A stretch of 41,325 bases of DNA, taken from NCBI RefSeq assembly GCF_012371325.1, contig NZ_JAAZQX010000024.1, positions 1 through 41,325 on the forward strand, given 5' to 3'. The position numbers and the translations under genes were made by a program. Shown piece by piece: positions 10,524-20,998 of the stretch (position 1 is the first letter of the stretch; each line of letters opens with the position of its first letter). The notes beneath the pieces were generated by a model. It was not told the origin of the DNA, did not search any database, and worked only from the letters and a program-made list of their open reading frames with translations. This DNA comes from Acinetobacter sp. A2 (GTDB lineage: Bacteria; Pseudomonadota; Gammaproteobacteria; Pseudomonadales; Moraxellaceae).

Positions 10524-11582
10524 TCATGAAATATTCTGTTGTTGTCCTTCATCTAAAATTTGTTGCCATTGTTTGACTTTTACTTGTTTGCGAATGGCTT
10601 CCAAACTTTCAAATACTGCTGACTCTACTAATTTATCAATATGCTGATTATGTTCAACTTCTATATGACTAATTTTTTCGGCAATCATTTGATACGTCGG
10701 GTTGCTGGACTGTGCGTTCGGTTGTGCAAAAGGTTCAATCAAGCCTTGGGTGATGTTTTCGCCTAGTCGCTGACCAATACTTTGAATTTGCTGTTCAATA
10801 CGACCACCAACCAATGGAATCAGACGCAGAAGCTGAGTTAGCTCAGGTGTATCTTCAATGGCTTGATTGACTACCAGCCCTACATTTTTTGCAATTTGGT
10901 GGCGTTGGGCTTGCAACTCTTTACCCAAGGATTCTTGCAGAATATCCGCCAGTGCAATGGCCAGTAACTGACGATGCCGCTCGACCAAATCATCAATAAA
11001 CTGTTTGTGTGTGGTGCTAGTGGTCAGTTCACGCTGTACGCCATTCAGCACAGTCAGTACCACTCGGCTACTCAGTTCTTCCATCAATAAGCTGTAATAG
11101 AAGTTGCCACGTTTATACCAACTATTTGGGATGACTTTATAACCGTGACTATGCAGGTTGTAGCCAATAGCAAAGGCGCGTAATAAACGTAAAAAACGTA
11201 GCTGTGGAATGATTGCGAGAATTTCATACCAGTGAATAAACGGAAAGAACCACCAGCGTTGATGATGCTTAAAAATAATAGCAATGCCCCAGCGCACACT
11301 CAATTCCACAATTAAAAATGTGGTAAACCAACCTTCGGTGATAATCACCCAAGGACGTAACTCGCCCCGATAAAACTGTAAGATTTCAGGCAGGCGAATA
11401 AAGTCGAACAGCCATTCACCAAAATCACTCATTAAAATGGCATTGGCACTTAAACAGAACAAGTTGAAGATGATTAAACCCATCAAAAACAAGTCATAAA
11501 TTAAGGCAATTTTCCAACCCCATGAATCTTTACGCAGGGTATGGAATGAGGATTTGATTACAGGCTCTTCAGACTTTTTCAT
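10524..11582 (-). CDS. Membrane protein with a voltage-sensor-like four-helix domain and a cytoplasmic helical tail
   Basis: 352 residues; I cannot assign a named family. The first 145 residues look like a voltage-sensing domain: S1 about 22-48, S2 about 76-102 with an acidic VELSVRW, S3 about 111-126 (FIHWYEILAIIPQ), and an S4-like segment with arginines at 128, 131 and 134 (LRFLRLLRAF). This R-x-x-R-x-x-R spacing is characteristic of voltage sensors. No S5-pore-S6 follows and there is no TVGYG-type filter. Residues 160-352 are soluble and mostly helical, with a Pro/Ser-rich break near 295. It is 16 bases downstream of the PlsC-like gene and probably co-transcribed with it. It could be a proton or osmotic channel, a sensor, or a protein that only looks similar. 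Confidence 0.7.
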   Translation of the reverse strand: MKKSEEPVIKSSFHTLRKDSWGWKIALIYDLFLMGLIIFNLFCLSANAILMSDFGEWLFDFIRLPEILQFYRGELRPWVIITEGWFTTFLIVELSVRWGIAIIFKHHQRWWFFPFIHWYEILAIIPQLRFLRLLRAFAIGYNLHSHGYKVIPNSWYKRGNFYYSLLMEELSSRVVLTVLNGVQRELTTSTTHKQFIDDLVERHRQLLAIALADILQESLGKELQAQRHQIAKNVGLVVNQAIEDTPELTQLLRLIPLVGGRIEQQIQSIGQRLGENITQGLIEPFAQPNAQSSNPTYQMIAEKISHIEVEHNQHIDKLVESAVFESLEAIRKQVKVKQWQQILDEGQQQNIS

Positions 11583-11598
11583 GGTTCACCTGATTGGG

Positions 11599-12525
11599 TT
11601 AGGCCGTCGGGGCAGCAAATTTTTGTTGCATGGATTCAATCAGCTGATCTTTTTCCAACCATAATTCATGCACCCATTGCTGGAAACGCTCACGGTATTC
11701 AGCATCATCTTCGTAATTACCACCCAAGACCCAGTCTGGAATGTTGATTTTTCGTAAATTTACCGCAATGCGAGGAACTTCTCCGAGCCAGAACTCGCTG
11801 TAGCCTGGCACACCATCTGGGTAAACAATGGTCATATCCACTAAAGCATCAATTTGATCGCCCAAAATATTCAAAGCCAGTGCTAAGCCACCCGCTTTAG
11901 GCTTTAATAAATGTTGATATGGCGATTGCTGCTGATCATGTTTTTCTTGAGTAAAGCGAGTGCCTTCTAAATAGTTGAGCAGGGTAAAGGGCTGACTCAA
12001 CAACTGTTGACAAGCTTTACGTGCTTCTTCCATATCACGATCTTTCAGTTCAGGTTTTTTGGCAATCTGGGCTTTGGTATGCCTTTTCATCATTGGGAAG
12101 CCTAAAATTTTAAAGGCCTGACCCACAAATGGAATAAAGATCAGTTCCCACTTGGTAAAGAAGCGGGTCAGTGGCATGCGGGTTAAACCAAAATATTGAT
12201 TGACCGTAGTGTCTACCCAGCTTTGGTGGTTACAGGTCATCAGGTAACGACCTTGCATGCTGAGCGCCAAGTCTTCATCAATACTGATGTCCCACTTTGT
12301 GTTGGGTAAAACATGGTCAATCAGCCAGTTATTCACACTTAGCCAACTGTTGGTAATTTGAATATTGGTTTCATCGACTTTGCGGGACTGTTTAAGCAGT
12401 TTGGTCAAGCCCAGCGCCAACACAGGTGGACCGTGAAAAAATGTACTGCCGGTAATGACAGTACCCACGGTGAGTCCTTTTGTGATTTTTTTTAATAAAG
12501 GGTGTTTTTTAGCTTGCGATGACAT
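11599..12525 (-). CDS. PlsC-family 1-acyl-glycerol-3-phosphate acyltransferase (YihG-like)
   Basis: Membrane-associated phospholipid acyltransferase. The catalytic HX4D motif is CNHQSWVDT, followed by an arginine-bearing MPLTRFFTKWELIFIPF block, and the substrate motif is LEGTRFT. The protein also carries the VYPDG segment typical of the family. An N-terminal hydrophobic stretch would anchor it in the inner membrane. The frame extends to a TTG at 12555; the ATG at 12525 has AGGA nine bases upstream and is preferred (308 residues). It resembles the YihG/YihG-like branch rather than essential PlsC, so its acyl preference is unknown. The voltage-sensor-like gene follows closely. Confidence 0.85.
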   Translation of the reverse strand: MSSQAKKHPLLKKITKGLTVGTVITGSTFFHGPPVLALGLTKLLKQSRKVDETNIQITNSWLSVNNWLIDHVLPNTKWDISIDEDLALSMQGRYLMTCNHQSWVDTTVNQYFGLTRMPLTRFFTKWELIFIPFVGQAFKILGFPMMKRHTKAQIAKKPELKDRDMEEARKACQQLLSQPFTLLNYLEGTRFTQEKHDQQQSPYQHLLKPKAGGLALALNILGDQIDALVDMTIVYPDGVPGYSEFWLGEVPRIAVNLRKINIPDWVLGGNYEDDAEYRERFQQWVHELWLEKDQLIESMQQKFAAPTA

Positions 12526-12653
12526 AAAAATCGGTCCTGAAGAAAAATCGTCCAATGCGTCACATATTGATTTATAGACTCAATATAAATGTTGTTTTTA
12601 AAATAAAAAAGTGTTGAAGTGAAAGTGTGTAGAAATTGTGATGAAGTTATACC

Positions 12654-12683
12654 AAGATTTGTACACGATCATGAAGATTTGTA
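12654..12683 (+). repeat. Two direct repeats of AAGATTTGTA upstream of the OmpA-like lipoprotein gene
   Basis: The ten bases AAGATTTGTA occur at 12654-12663 and 12674-12683, exactly 20 bases apart (about two helical turns), 100-129 bases before the lipoprotein start. The spacing fits binding of a dimeric response regulator on one face of DNA. That role is inference. Confidence 0.5.
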
Positions 12684-12782
12684 AGCAAAAGTTTTTTTAT
12701 TAACAAAAAATCAATGGTCTAAGTCTATTTTTTCATTCAATATTTGCATCATACAACAAAACACAAAGTAAGGAGGCATGCC

Positions 12783-13436
12783 ATGCGTGCACTAGCAATT
12801 TCAGCAGCAGTCGTAGGGGCAATGGTTTTAACTGGTTGTCAATCGACTGGTAATAACCTTGGTGGTGTGGAATATGACAAAACTGCACTAGGCACAATTA
12901 TTGGTGCTGCTGCGGGTTATGGTATTTCTAAAGGCAATGCAAATACAAGCGCACAAAATAACCGTGCTGCAGCAATTGGTGCTGTAGTTGGCGGTGCTGC
13001 AGGTGTTTATCTTGACAATAAAGAGAAAAAATTACGTCAGCAAATGGCGGGTACTGGTGTAGAAGTAAACCGTAATGCAGATGGTTCTGTTGGTTTGGTT
13101 ATGCCTGGTAACATCACGTTTGATACCAACAAATCAAACATCAAACCTAACTTCTATACAACGCTGAACAAAGTTGCGCAAACGCTAACTGAAGATAACA
13201 AGAGCGGTATTTTAGTGACTGGTTATACTGACAGCACTGGTAATGACTCAATCAACATCCCATTGTCGCAAGCACGTGCTCAATCGGTTGCAAACTACTT
13301 GTCTAGCCGTGGTGTATCAACTTCACGTATTAATGCACAAGGTCACGGTGCTGCAAACCCAATCGCATCGAATGCGACTGCAGAAGGTCGTGAGCAAAAC
13401 CGTCGTGTAGAAATCAGCATTTATGCAATCCAATAA
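12783..13436 (+). CDS. OmpA-family outer-membrane lipoprotein (YiaD-like)
   Basis: 217 residues from the chosen start. The lipoprotein signal ends in VLTGC (Cys at about residue 19), so the mature protein is lipidated. A Gly/Ala-rich, glycine-zipper-like segment follows (IIGAAAGYGI and AIGAVVGGAAGVYL, about 40-80). The C-terminal half is an OmpA-like peptidoglycan-binding domain: ITFDTNKSNIKP, VTGYTDSTGNDSINIPLSQ, RAQSVANYL and GREQNRRVEI. It should link the outer membrane to the wall. The longer frame begins at a TTG at 12744, but AGGAGG at 12771-12776 points to the ATG at 12783. A terminator follows. Confidence 0.9.
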   Translation: MRALAISAAVVGAMVLTGCQSTGNNLGGVEYDKTALGTIIGAAAGYGISKGNANTSAQNNRAAAIGAVVGGAAGVYLDNKEKKLRQQMAGTGVEVNRNADGSVGLVMPGNITFDTNKSNIKPNFYTTLNKVAQTLTEDNKSGILVTGYTDSTGNDSINIPLSQARAQSVANYLSSRGVSTSRINAQGHGAANPIASNATAEGREQNRRVEISIYAIQ

Positions 13437-13461
13437 TTTGGCATAGCATAAGTTGTAAAGA

Positions 13462-13483
13462 ACCGCCTTCGGGCGGTTTTTTC
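13462..13483 (+). terminator. Terminator of the OmpA-like lipoprotein gene
   Basis: Arms ACCGCC (13462-13467) and GGCGGT (13472-13477) close a TTCG tetraloop, followed by six T's. Confidence 0.9.
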
Positions 13484-13556
13484 ATGTCAAAAATTTAGTA
13501 TTGTGTAGTTGCACACTCAGCAAATAGACAATGACGCCTAAAGCAGCATTTTAGAT

Positions 13557-13585
13557 TAGTCATCTTAGTCTGAGATGACTATAAT
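13557..13585 (+). promoter_or_regulatory. Probable rep promoter overlapped by a long palindrome (candidate operator)
   Basis: A perfect -10 TATAAT (13580-13585) is spaced 17 bases from TAGTCA (13557-13562, four of six to consensus), placing transcription start about 23 bases before the rep ATG. The spacer is filled by a palindrome of 25 bases centred on 13569: arms TAGTCATCTTAG (13557-13568) and CTGAGATGACTA (13570-13581), pairing at 11 of 12 positions. A protein bound there would cover both hexamers, so a repressor site is plausible. Confidence 0.55.
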
Positions 13586-13614
13586 CGAGCTCGAACCGAA
13601 ATAGAGGAAATACT

Positions 13615-15654
13615 ATGTCACTGGCAAGTCAGTTAAACGACAAGCAACTTGAAGCGATGAAATACACTCAAGGACCCTTGTTAGTGCTTGCAGGGGCGGG
13701 TTCAGGTAAAACTTCGGTGATTACCCGAAAAATTGCTTATTTGGTTAAGCATTGCGGTATTCCTGCGTATCGGATTACAGCAATGACTTTTACCAACAAA
13801 GCTGCACGTGAAATGAAAGAGCGTGTGACCAAATTGTTGTCTCGCGAAGAAGCCAAAGGTTTGTCGGTGTCGACCTTCCACACCTTTGGTCTGAACTTGT
13901 TGCGTCTTGAATTAAAACATACGCCATTAAAAGCCAATTTCTCTATTTTAGATGCCGATGACTGCAAACGTATTCTGATGGATTTAATGCACCGTGATAA
14001 TTTGTCAGGTGCAGAAAGCAAGGAACTGATTGCCAAAGCCATGAAGATGATTTCAGATTGGAAAAACGATCTGATAGCACCAGAGCAGGCACATACCACT
14101 TGTGAAACGCCAGAAGACATTCAGTTTGCGCATTTATATCAACTCTATGAACGTAATTTACGAGCTTACAACGCAGTCGATTTTGACGATTTGATTGTGA
14201 TGCCGACTCGTTTATTGCAAGAAAATGCAGAAGTACGTGACAAGTGGCAGAACCGTGTTCGCTATTTATTGGTCGATGAGTATCAGGACACCAACACCGC
14301 ACAGTATATTTTGGTGAAATTGCTGGTAGGGGTGATGGGGCAGTTCACCGCAGTAGGTGATGATGACCAATCTATTTACGCATGGCGTGGTGCCAAGCCA
14401 GAAAATATGGCTTTGCTTAAAGAAGACTTCCCAAATTTAAAAGTGATTAAACTTGAGCAGAACTACCGCTCGACCAGCCGTATTCTGAAAGCTGCCAATA
14501 CCGTGATTGGTAATAATCCGCATATTTTTGACAAAAAACTGTGGTCAGATAAAGGTCATGGTGAAGTCATTCGGGTAATTACATGCCGTAACGATGATGA
14601 TGAATCAGAACGCGTGGTGAAAGATTTACTCACACATAAATTGATGAACGGCAAGAGCTGGAAAGATTATGCGATTTTGTATCGTGGGAACTTTCAGGCA
14701 CGTATTCTGGAAACCCAATTACGCCAAATGCAAATTCCTTACAAGCTTTCGGGGGGGCAGTCGTTCTTCGCACGTGCTGAAATCAAAGATATCATGAGCT
14801 ATTTGCGTCTGATTATTAACCCAGAAGATGACAGTGCTTTTTTACGTATTATCAATACGCCTAAACGTGCCATTGGGCCTGTAACTTTAGAAAAACTGGG
14901 GCTATTCGCACAAGAAAATCATTTGTCTTTATTGGCAGCAGCAGGCGACCAGCGCTTAACCATGGCAATTCCCAAAAAAGCCACGACACAGTTGGCTGAG
15001 TTTGCAGATTTTATTAGCAATTTCACGCGTAACTTATTGGAAGATGATGAACCTGTGCCGATCATCCGTCAGATGATGCTAGAAGCAGGTTATATCGACT
15101 ACATTAAAGAGCAAGCAGCCACACCTGCGCAGGAAAAAACCAAACTCGACAATATTGAAGTGCTGTATAGCAGTATTCAAAGTTTGATTAACCGCGCTGA
15201 AGATGTCGATGAAAAAAATATTGAAAGTGTGATTCGTAAAATGGTGCTGCTGGATATGCTTGAGCAGCAACAAGAAGAAGAAGACACCGACAAAGTCAAT
15301 TTACTGACCTTGCACGCTTCTAAAGGTTTGGAATTTCCATACGTGTATTTGATTGGCTTGGAAGAAGAGTTGTTGCCACACAAAAACTCGATTGTGGCAG
15401 ATACCGTTGAAGAAGAGCGCCGTTTAATGTACGTGGGCATTACTCGTGCACGTCAGGGCTTAACCATTACCTTGGCAGAACAGCGCAAGGCGGGTGGGCA
15501 AATGAAACAAATGACACCAAGCCGTTTCTTGGATGAATTGCCGCAAGATGAGCTGGAATGGCTCGGACGCAAGAAAAAACTGGCGGGTGATGTTGATCCA
15601 AAACAACAGGCACAGCATTATTTGGAAAATTTACGCGCGCTGATTAAACGCTAA
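13615..15654 (+). CDS. rep: ATP-dependent DNA helicase Rep
   Basis: 679-residue superfamily 1A 3'-5' helicase of the UvrD/Rep group, closer to Rep in length. Rep clears proteins ahead of replication forks. Motifs in order are the Q-motif LNDKQLEAM (residues 7-15), Walker A AGAGSGKT (26-33), TFTNKAAREMKER, motif II DEYQDTN (about 222-228), motif III VGDDDQSIYAWRGA, motif IV LEQNYRS, motif V TLHASKGLEFPYV, and motif VI RRLMYVGITRA. The ATG at 13615 follows AGAGGAAA. UvrD is the main alternative, but the compact C-terminus without a UvrD-type tail favours Rep. Confidence 0.93.
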   Translation: MSLASQLNDKQLEAMKYTQGPLLVLAGAGSGKTSVITRKIAYLVKHCGIPAYRITAMTFTNKAAREMKERVTKLLSREEAKGLSVSTFHTFGLNLLRLELKHTPLKANFSILDADDCKRILMDLMHRDNLSGAESKELIAKAMKMISDWKNDLIAPEQAHTTCETPEDIQFAHLYQLYERNLRAYNAVDFDDLIVMPTRLLQENAEVRDKWQNRVRYLLVDEYQDTNTAQYILVKLLVGVMGQFTAVGDDDQSIYAWRGAKPENMALLKEDFPNLKVIKLEQNYRSTSRILKAANTVIGNNPHIFDKKLWSDKGHGEVIRVITCRNDDDESERVVKDLLTHKLMNGKSWKDYAILYRGNFQARILETQLRQMQIPYKLSGGQSFFARAEIKDIMSYLRLIINPEDDSAFLRIINTPKRAIGPVTLEKLGLFAQENHLSLLAAAGDQRLTMAIPKKATTQLAEFADFISNFTRNLLEDDEPVPIIRQMMLEAGYIDYIKEQAATPAQEKTKLDNIEVLYSSIQSLINRAEDVDEKNIESVIRKMVLLDMLEQQQEEEDTDKVNLLTLHASKGLEFPYVYLIGLEEELLPHKNSIVADTVEEERRLMYVGITRARQGLTITLAEQRKAGGQMKQMTPSRFLDELPQDELEWLGRKKKLAGDVDPKQQAQHYLENLRALIKR

Positions 15655-15670
15655 TCTAAGTTTAAAAACA

Positions 15671-15701
15671 TACAGCTGTATTGATGCAGAAACTGCATCA
15701 A
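15671..15701. repeat. Two adjacent perfect palindromes between rep and dut
   Basis: TACAGCTGTA (15671-15680) is a perfect 10-base palindrome. It is followed at once by a hairpin with arms TTGATGCAG (15681-15689) and CTGCATCAA (15693-15701), loop AAA. No T run follows on either strand, so it is not a standard terminator. It could be an RNA-processing hairpin or a binding site near the dut promoter. Confidence 0.5.
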
Positions 15702-15737
15702 AAGCCACAGTAAAAATTGAAGAACAGGACAAATTTC

Positions 15738-16190
15738 ATGAAAGTTCAAGTTAAAGTATTAGATTCACGTTTAGGTACAGAATGGCCTATGCCAACTTAT
15801 GCCACTGCAGGTTCTGCGGGTCTGGACTTGCGTGCCTGTGTGGACAGCACTACTGTCATTGAACCGGGTCAAACGGTATTGGTAAAAACAGGTTTGGCAA
15901 TTTATATTCAGGACACAGGCTTTGCAGGCATGATTTTGCCACGCTCAGGTTTAGGGCATAAACACGGTATTGTATTGGGTAACTTGGTCGGTTTAATCGA
16001 TTCAGATTATCAAGGCGAGTTAATGGTATCTGTTTGGAACCGCAGCCAAACCGCGTTTAGTTTAGAGCCTGGTGAGCGTTTAGCGCAGTATGTATTAGTC
16101 CCTGTGGTACAGGCAGAATTTGAACAGGTCGATGAATTTGTGGCGACTGAACGTGGTGCAGGTGGCTTTGGGCATACAGGGAAAAACTAA
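15738..16190 (+). CDS. dut: dUTP diphosphatase
   Basis: Trimeric dUTPase, 150 residues, hydrolysing dUTP to dUMP and pyrophosphate. This keeps uracil out of DNA and supplies dTMP synthesis. The five family motifs are visible: [50 protein letters not shown] and the C-terminal arm [12 protein letters not shown]. The frame extends to a TTG at 15717; AGGA eight bases before the ATG at 15738 decides the start. The dut-algC-argB order is the same as in Pseudomonas. Confidence 0.96.
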   Translation: MKVQVKVLDSRLGTEWPMPTYATAGSAGLDLRACVDSTTVIEPGQTVLVKTGLAIYIQDTGFAGMILPRSGLGHKHGIVLGNLVGLIDSDYQGELMVSVWNRSQTAFSLEPGERLAQYVLVPVVQAEFEQVDEFVATERGAGGFGHTGKN

Positions 16191-16203
16191 TTTTTTAGTC
16201 ACT

Positions 16204-16262
16204 TAAACATAGTTTGTTCATTGAATTATAATGCTTGGTAAAGTTTCATCTGAAACTTTACC
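16204..16262 (+). promoter_or_regulatory. Probable algC-argB promoter with a perfect palindrome at the start site
   Basis: TAAACA (16204-16209, four of six) and a perfect TATAAT (16227-16232) are 17 bases apart, predicting initiation near 16239. Exactly there lies a perfect palindrome: arms GGTAAAGTTTCA (16237-16248) and TGAAACTTTACC (16251-16262) around TC. No T run follows, so it is not a terminator of dut. It could be an operator at +1 or a 5'-end RNA hairpin. The remaining leader to the algC start is about 165 bases and AT-rich, with nothing else recognised. Confidence 0.55.
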
Positions 16263-16427
16263 TGCAATTCTTGAAAAGTAACCAAATATGTACTAATAAT
16301 GACAAGCATATTTCTAGATCATATGAGACGATAACGCATCCTTAAAAAAGTCTAATTAGAATTTTTAAAATTTATAGAGCTAAGATTTATTCAATTTATG
16401 TTGGCTCATTCTTGTAGTTGTAAGCCT

Positions 16428-18783
<2,356 letters not shown>

Positions 18784-18833
18784 TAGTTCATTTGAGTGGG
18801 TTTGCACATTGTGCTAAGTCTGCAAAAGATTGA

Positions 18834-18861
18834 AAAGAGCTTCAAAGGAGGCTCTTTTTTT
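18834..18861 (+). terminator. Terminator of algC-argB
   Basis: Hairpin of AGAGCTTC and GAGGCTCT arms (one wobble pair) around AAAG, followed by seven T's. Confidence 0.85.
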
Positions 18862-18993
18862 ATGCCGTACAATAGTCATTTGTTGATTTTAAATGCCGAA
18901 TCAGGCTGATTTGAGTAAAACAGAATTCTGCTAAAAATCAGTCATCATAGTGTCATGCAGCTGTCCTAGTGTAAGAGAAAACACGAGGTATCT

Positions 18994-19797
18994 ATGATGC
19001 TGCAAAAATTAAATCAATACCGTCAACAATTAAGTTTTCCATTAAGCAAAGTTGGCAAAGCACAGAAAAAAAATAGCAAAGCCACACAATATGCGTTTGA
19101 ATGGGTCGAAAATTTAAAACAATTACAAGAGGTACAACGCTTTCGTGCTCAGCAATTTTCTAAACAATTTGGCATTGAGTTTGCGTCAGGGTTAGACCAA
19201 GACTTATATGATTTTAGCTGTGAACATGCTGTGCTTAGAGATAAAGCAACGGGTGAAATTGTGGCGTATACCCGTTTAAAACTTTGGCAAGGGCATGAGC
19301 TAGCCAATAGTTATAGTGCACATGAATTTAAAATTATAGATGAATTGGGACATTTCTCAAATATTGTTGAAATGGGGCGAACTTGTGTGCATCCACGCTA
19401 CCGTTCGGGAAAAACCTTGTCTATTTTATGGCTGAATTTGATTCCAAAAGTTTTATGGGAAATGCGTGCCAAACATTTAATTGGCTGTGTCAGTATTCGC
19501 TTGGAAGGTAATGAAGCACGTGCCTATTACACCCATCAAGCGATTCAGCAATTGTCTGAAAATCAACGCTGTGATATTCAATCTCAAGATGCATTTGTGC
19601 CGAGTTGTCCAAGTCATAGCTTTAGTCAAGATGAACGTATCCCTAAATTATTTGACGTGTATTTAAAAATGAATGCCAAACTCTCAACTCAGGCATTTTA
19701 TGACCGCGAATTTAATTGTTTGGACTATTTTGTATTGTTAGATGTGAAGCAGATGGCAAAGCATTTTATTCGACAAAAGAAAGTCAAAGTGTCATAA
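18994..19797 (+). CDS. GNAT-fold N-acyltransferase, OlsB-like (ornithine lipid synthesis candidate)
   Basis: 267 residues similar to the OlsB/autoinducer-synthase-like acyltransferase group (COG3176, PF13444). OlsB moves a 3-hydroxyacyl chain from acyl carrier protein to ornithine, the first step of ornithine lipid synthesis. The core reads VQRFRAQQFSKQFGIEF, then ALRDKATGEIVAYTRL-like segment, VEMGRTCVHPRYRSGKTLSILW (about residues 123-144), and IGCVSIRLEGNEARAYY. An OlsA-type acyltransferase is not adjacent; the PlsC-like gene at 11.6 kb is too far away to link. ATG 18994 follows GAGGT. The substrate is not proven, so no symbol is given. Confidence 0.7.
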   Translation: MMLQKLNQYRQQLSFPLSKVGKAQKKNSKATQYAFEWVENLKQLQEVQRFRAQQFSKQFGIEFASGLDQDLYDFSCEHAVLRDKATGEIVAYTRLKLWQGHELANSYSAHEFKIIDELGHFSNIVEMGRTCVHPRYRSGKTLSILWLNLIPKVLWEMRAKHLIGCVSIRLEGNEARAYYTHQAIQQLSENQRCDIQSQDAFVPSCPSHSFSQDERIPKLFDVYLKMNAKLSTQAFYDREFNCLDYFVLLDVKQMAKHFIRQKKVKVS

Positions 19798-19887
19798 GCC
19801 TGCAGTTCAAATTTTCTGATTTGAAATATCATGATGGCTGATGCACAATAATAAAATTAACTAATTATTGTGTATAGATAAAGCCTT

Positions 19888-20736
19888 ATGTGTCAGTTGC
19901 TTGGAATGAATTGTGCGACACCTACCGATATTACCTTTTCATTTCGGGGATTTTCGCAGCGCGCTGGAATTACATCAGATCATTCAGATGGCTTTGGAAT
20001 TGCTTTTTTTGAAGATAAAGCTTGTCGTTTATTTGTCGATAATCAGTCTGCAGTCGAGTCACCAATTGCCGAGCTGATCCGTAATTATCCAATTAAATCA
20101 CGTAACGTGATTGCGCATATTCGTAAAGCCACACAAGGTAAAATTAATCTAGAAAACTCACATCCGTTTAGCCGTGAATTGTGGGGGCGTCAGTGGATTT
20201 TTGCCCATAATGGAGACTTACACGATTTTCATCCACGTTTGTCGGGACGTTTTACCCCTGTGGGTAATACTGACAGTGAGCGTTCATTTTGTTATTTACT
20301 TGATCAATTTGTTAATCGCTTTGGTTATGATGAACCGAGCTTGATGCAAATTTTTGACTTATTGGCAGAAATTTCCCCACAAATTGCAGAACATGGGACT
20401 TTTAATTTCTGCCTATCGAATGGACAAGCCTTGTTCAGTTATGCGGTCACCAAATTACATTGGTTGGTACGTGCCTATCCATTTCAACCTGCCCAATTGA
20501 TTGATTTAGATGTTGAAGTCGATTTTAGTCAAGTCACCACACCAGACGATTGTGTCGCGGTGATTACCACAGAACCTTTAACGCAAAATGAAACTTGGAC
20601 TGCATTTCAACCTGGCGAAATGATTTTATTCCAGCAGGGGCGTCCTGTTAAATCGCAAATGACGCATATTGAGCGTTTGGAACGTGAGCGTTTGAACCCT
20701 GAATTAAGGCGTGTGACCAAAGCTGATCAATATTAA
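19888..20736 (+). CDS. yafJ: Class II glutamine amidotransferase, YafJ-like
   Basis: 282-residue stand-alone Ntn-type amidotransferase domain. After Met removal the nucleophile is Cys2 (MCQLLGMNC). Glutaminase-site motifs are SDGFGIAFF, VIAHIRKATQG, SHPFSRELWGRQWIFAHNGDL (broken at the usual loop) and GNTDSERSFCYL. No synthetase or ammonia-accepting domain is attached, and no obvious partner lies next to it, so the reaction that uses the ammonia is unknown. YafJ is the Escherichia coli name for this family. It is probably a single-gene unit. Confidence 0.88.
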   Translation: MCQLLGMNCATPTDITFSFRGFSQRAGITSDHSDGFGIAFFEDKACRLFVDNQSAVESPIAELIRNYPIKSRNVIAHIRKATQGKINLENSHPFSRELWGRQWIFAHNGDLHDFHPRLSGRFTPVGNTDSERSFCYLLDQFVNRFGYDEPSLMQIFDLLAEISPQIAEHGTFNFCLSNGQALFSYAVTKLHWLVRAYPFQPAQLIDLDVEVDFSQVTTPDDCVAVITTEPLTQNETWTAFQPGEMILFQQGRPVKSQMTHIERLERERLNPELRRVTKADQY

Positions 20737-20891
20737 TCAGTCCGAGTCGTATATGTGAAAAATATTCATTTTATTTAGGTGTTTTTTCTTAAAATCAAGA
20801 ATAAAAATGTGTGAATTGATTAATTAATAATTGATTCTTTTGGTCGGGTATTGCTATTGTTTTTAATGTAAATCAATTGGTTATGTTTGTT

Positions 20892-20920
20892 TTTAGTAGT
20901 TTTGGTTAATCCCTACTAAA
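20892..20920. repeat. Inverted repeat upstream of the bacteriohemerythrin gene
   Basis: Arms TTTAGTAG (20892-20899) and CTACTAAA (20913-20920) with a 13-base spacer, about 79 bases before the start. The same 262-base gap also has AATTGATT twice near 20815-20835. It may be a regulatory site; no terminator run is present. Confidence 0.4.
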
Positions 20921-20998
20921 CCACTCCATTTTTATTTGTGCTAAATGCGGCTACCATTCATCAACGTGATTAATCATTTATTTCTGTAGGGTGATCGT

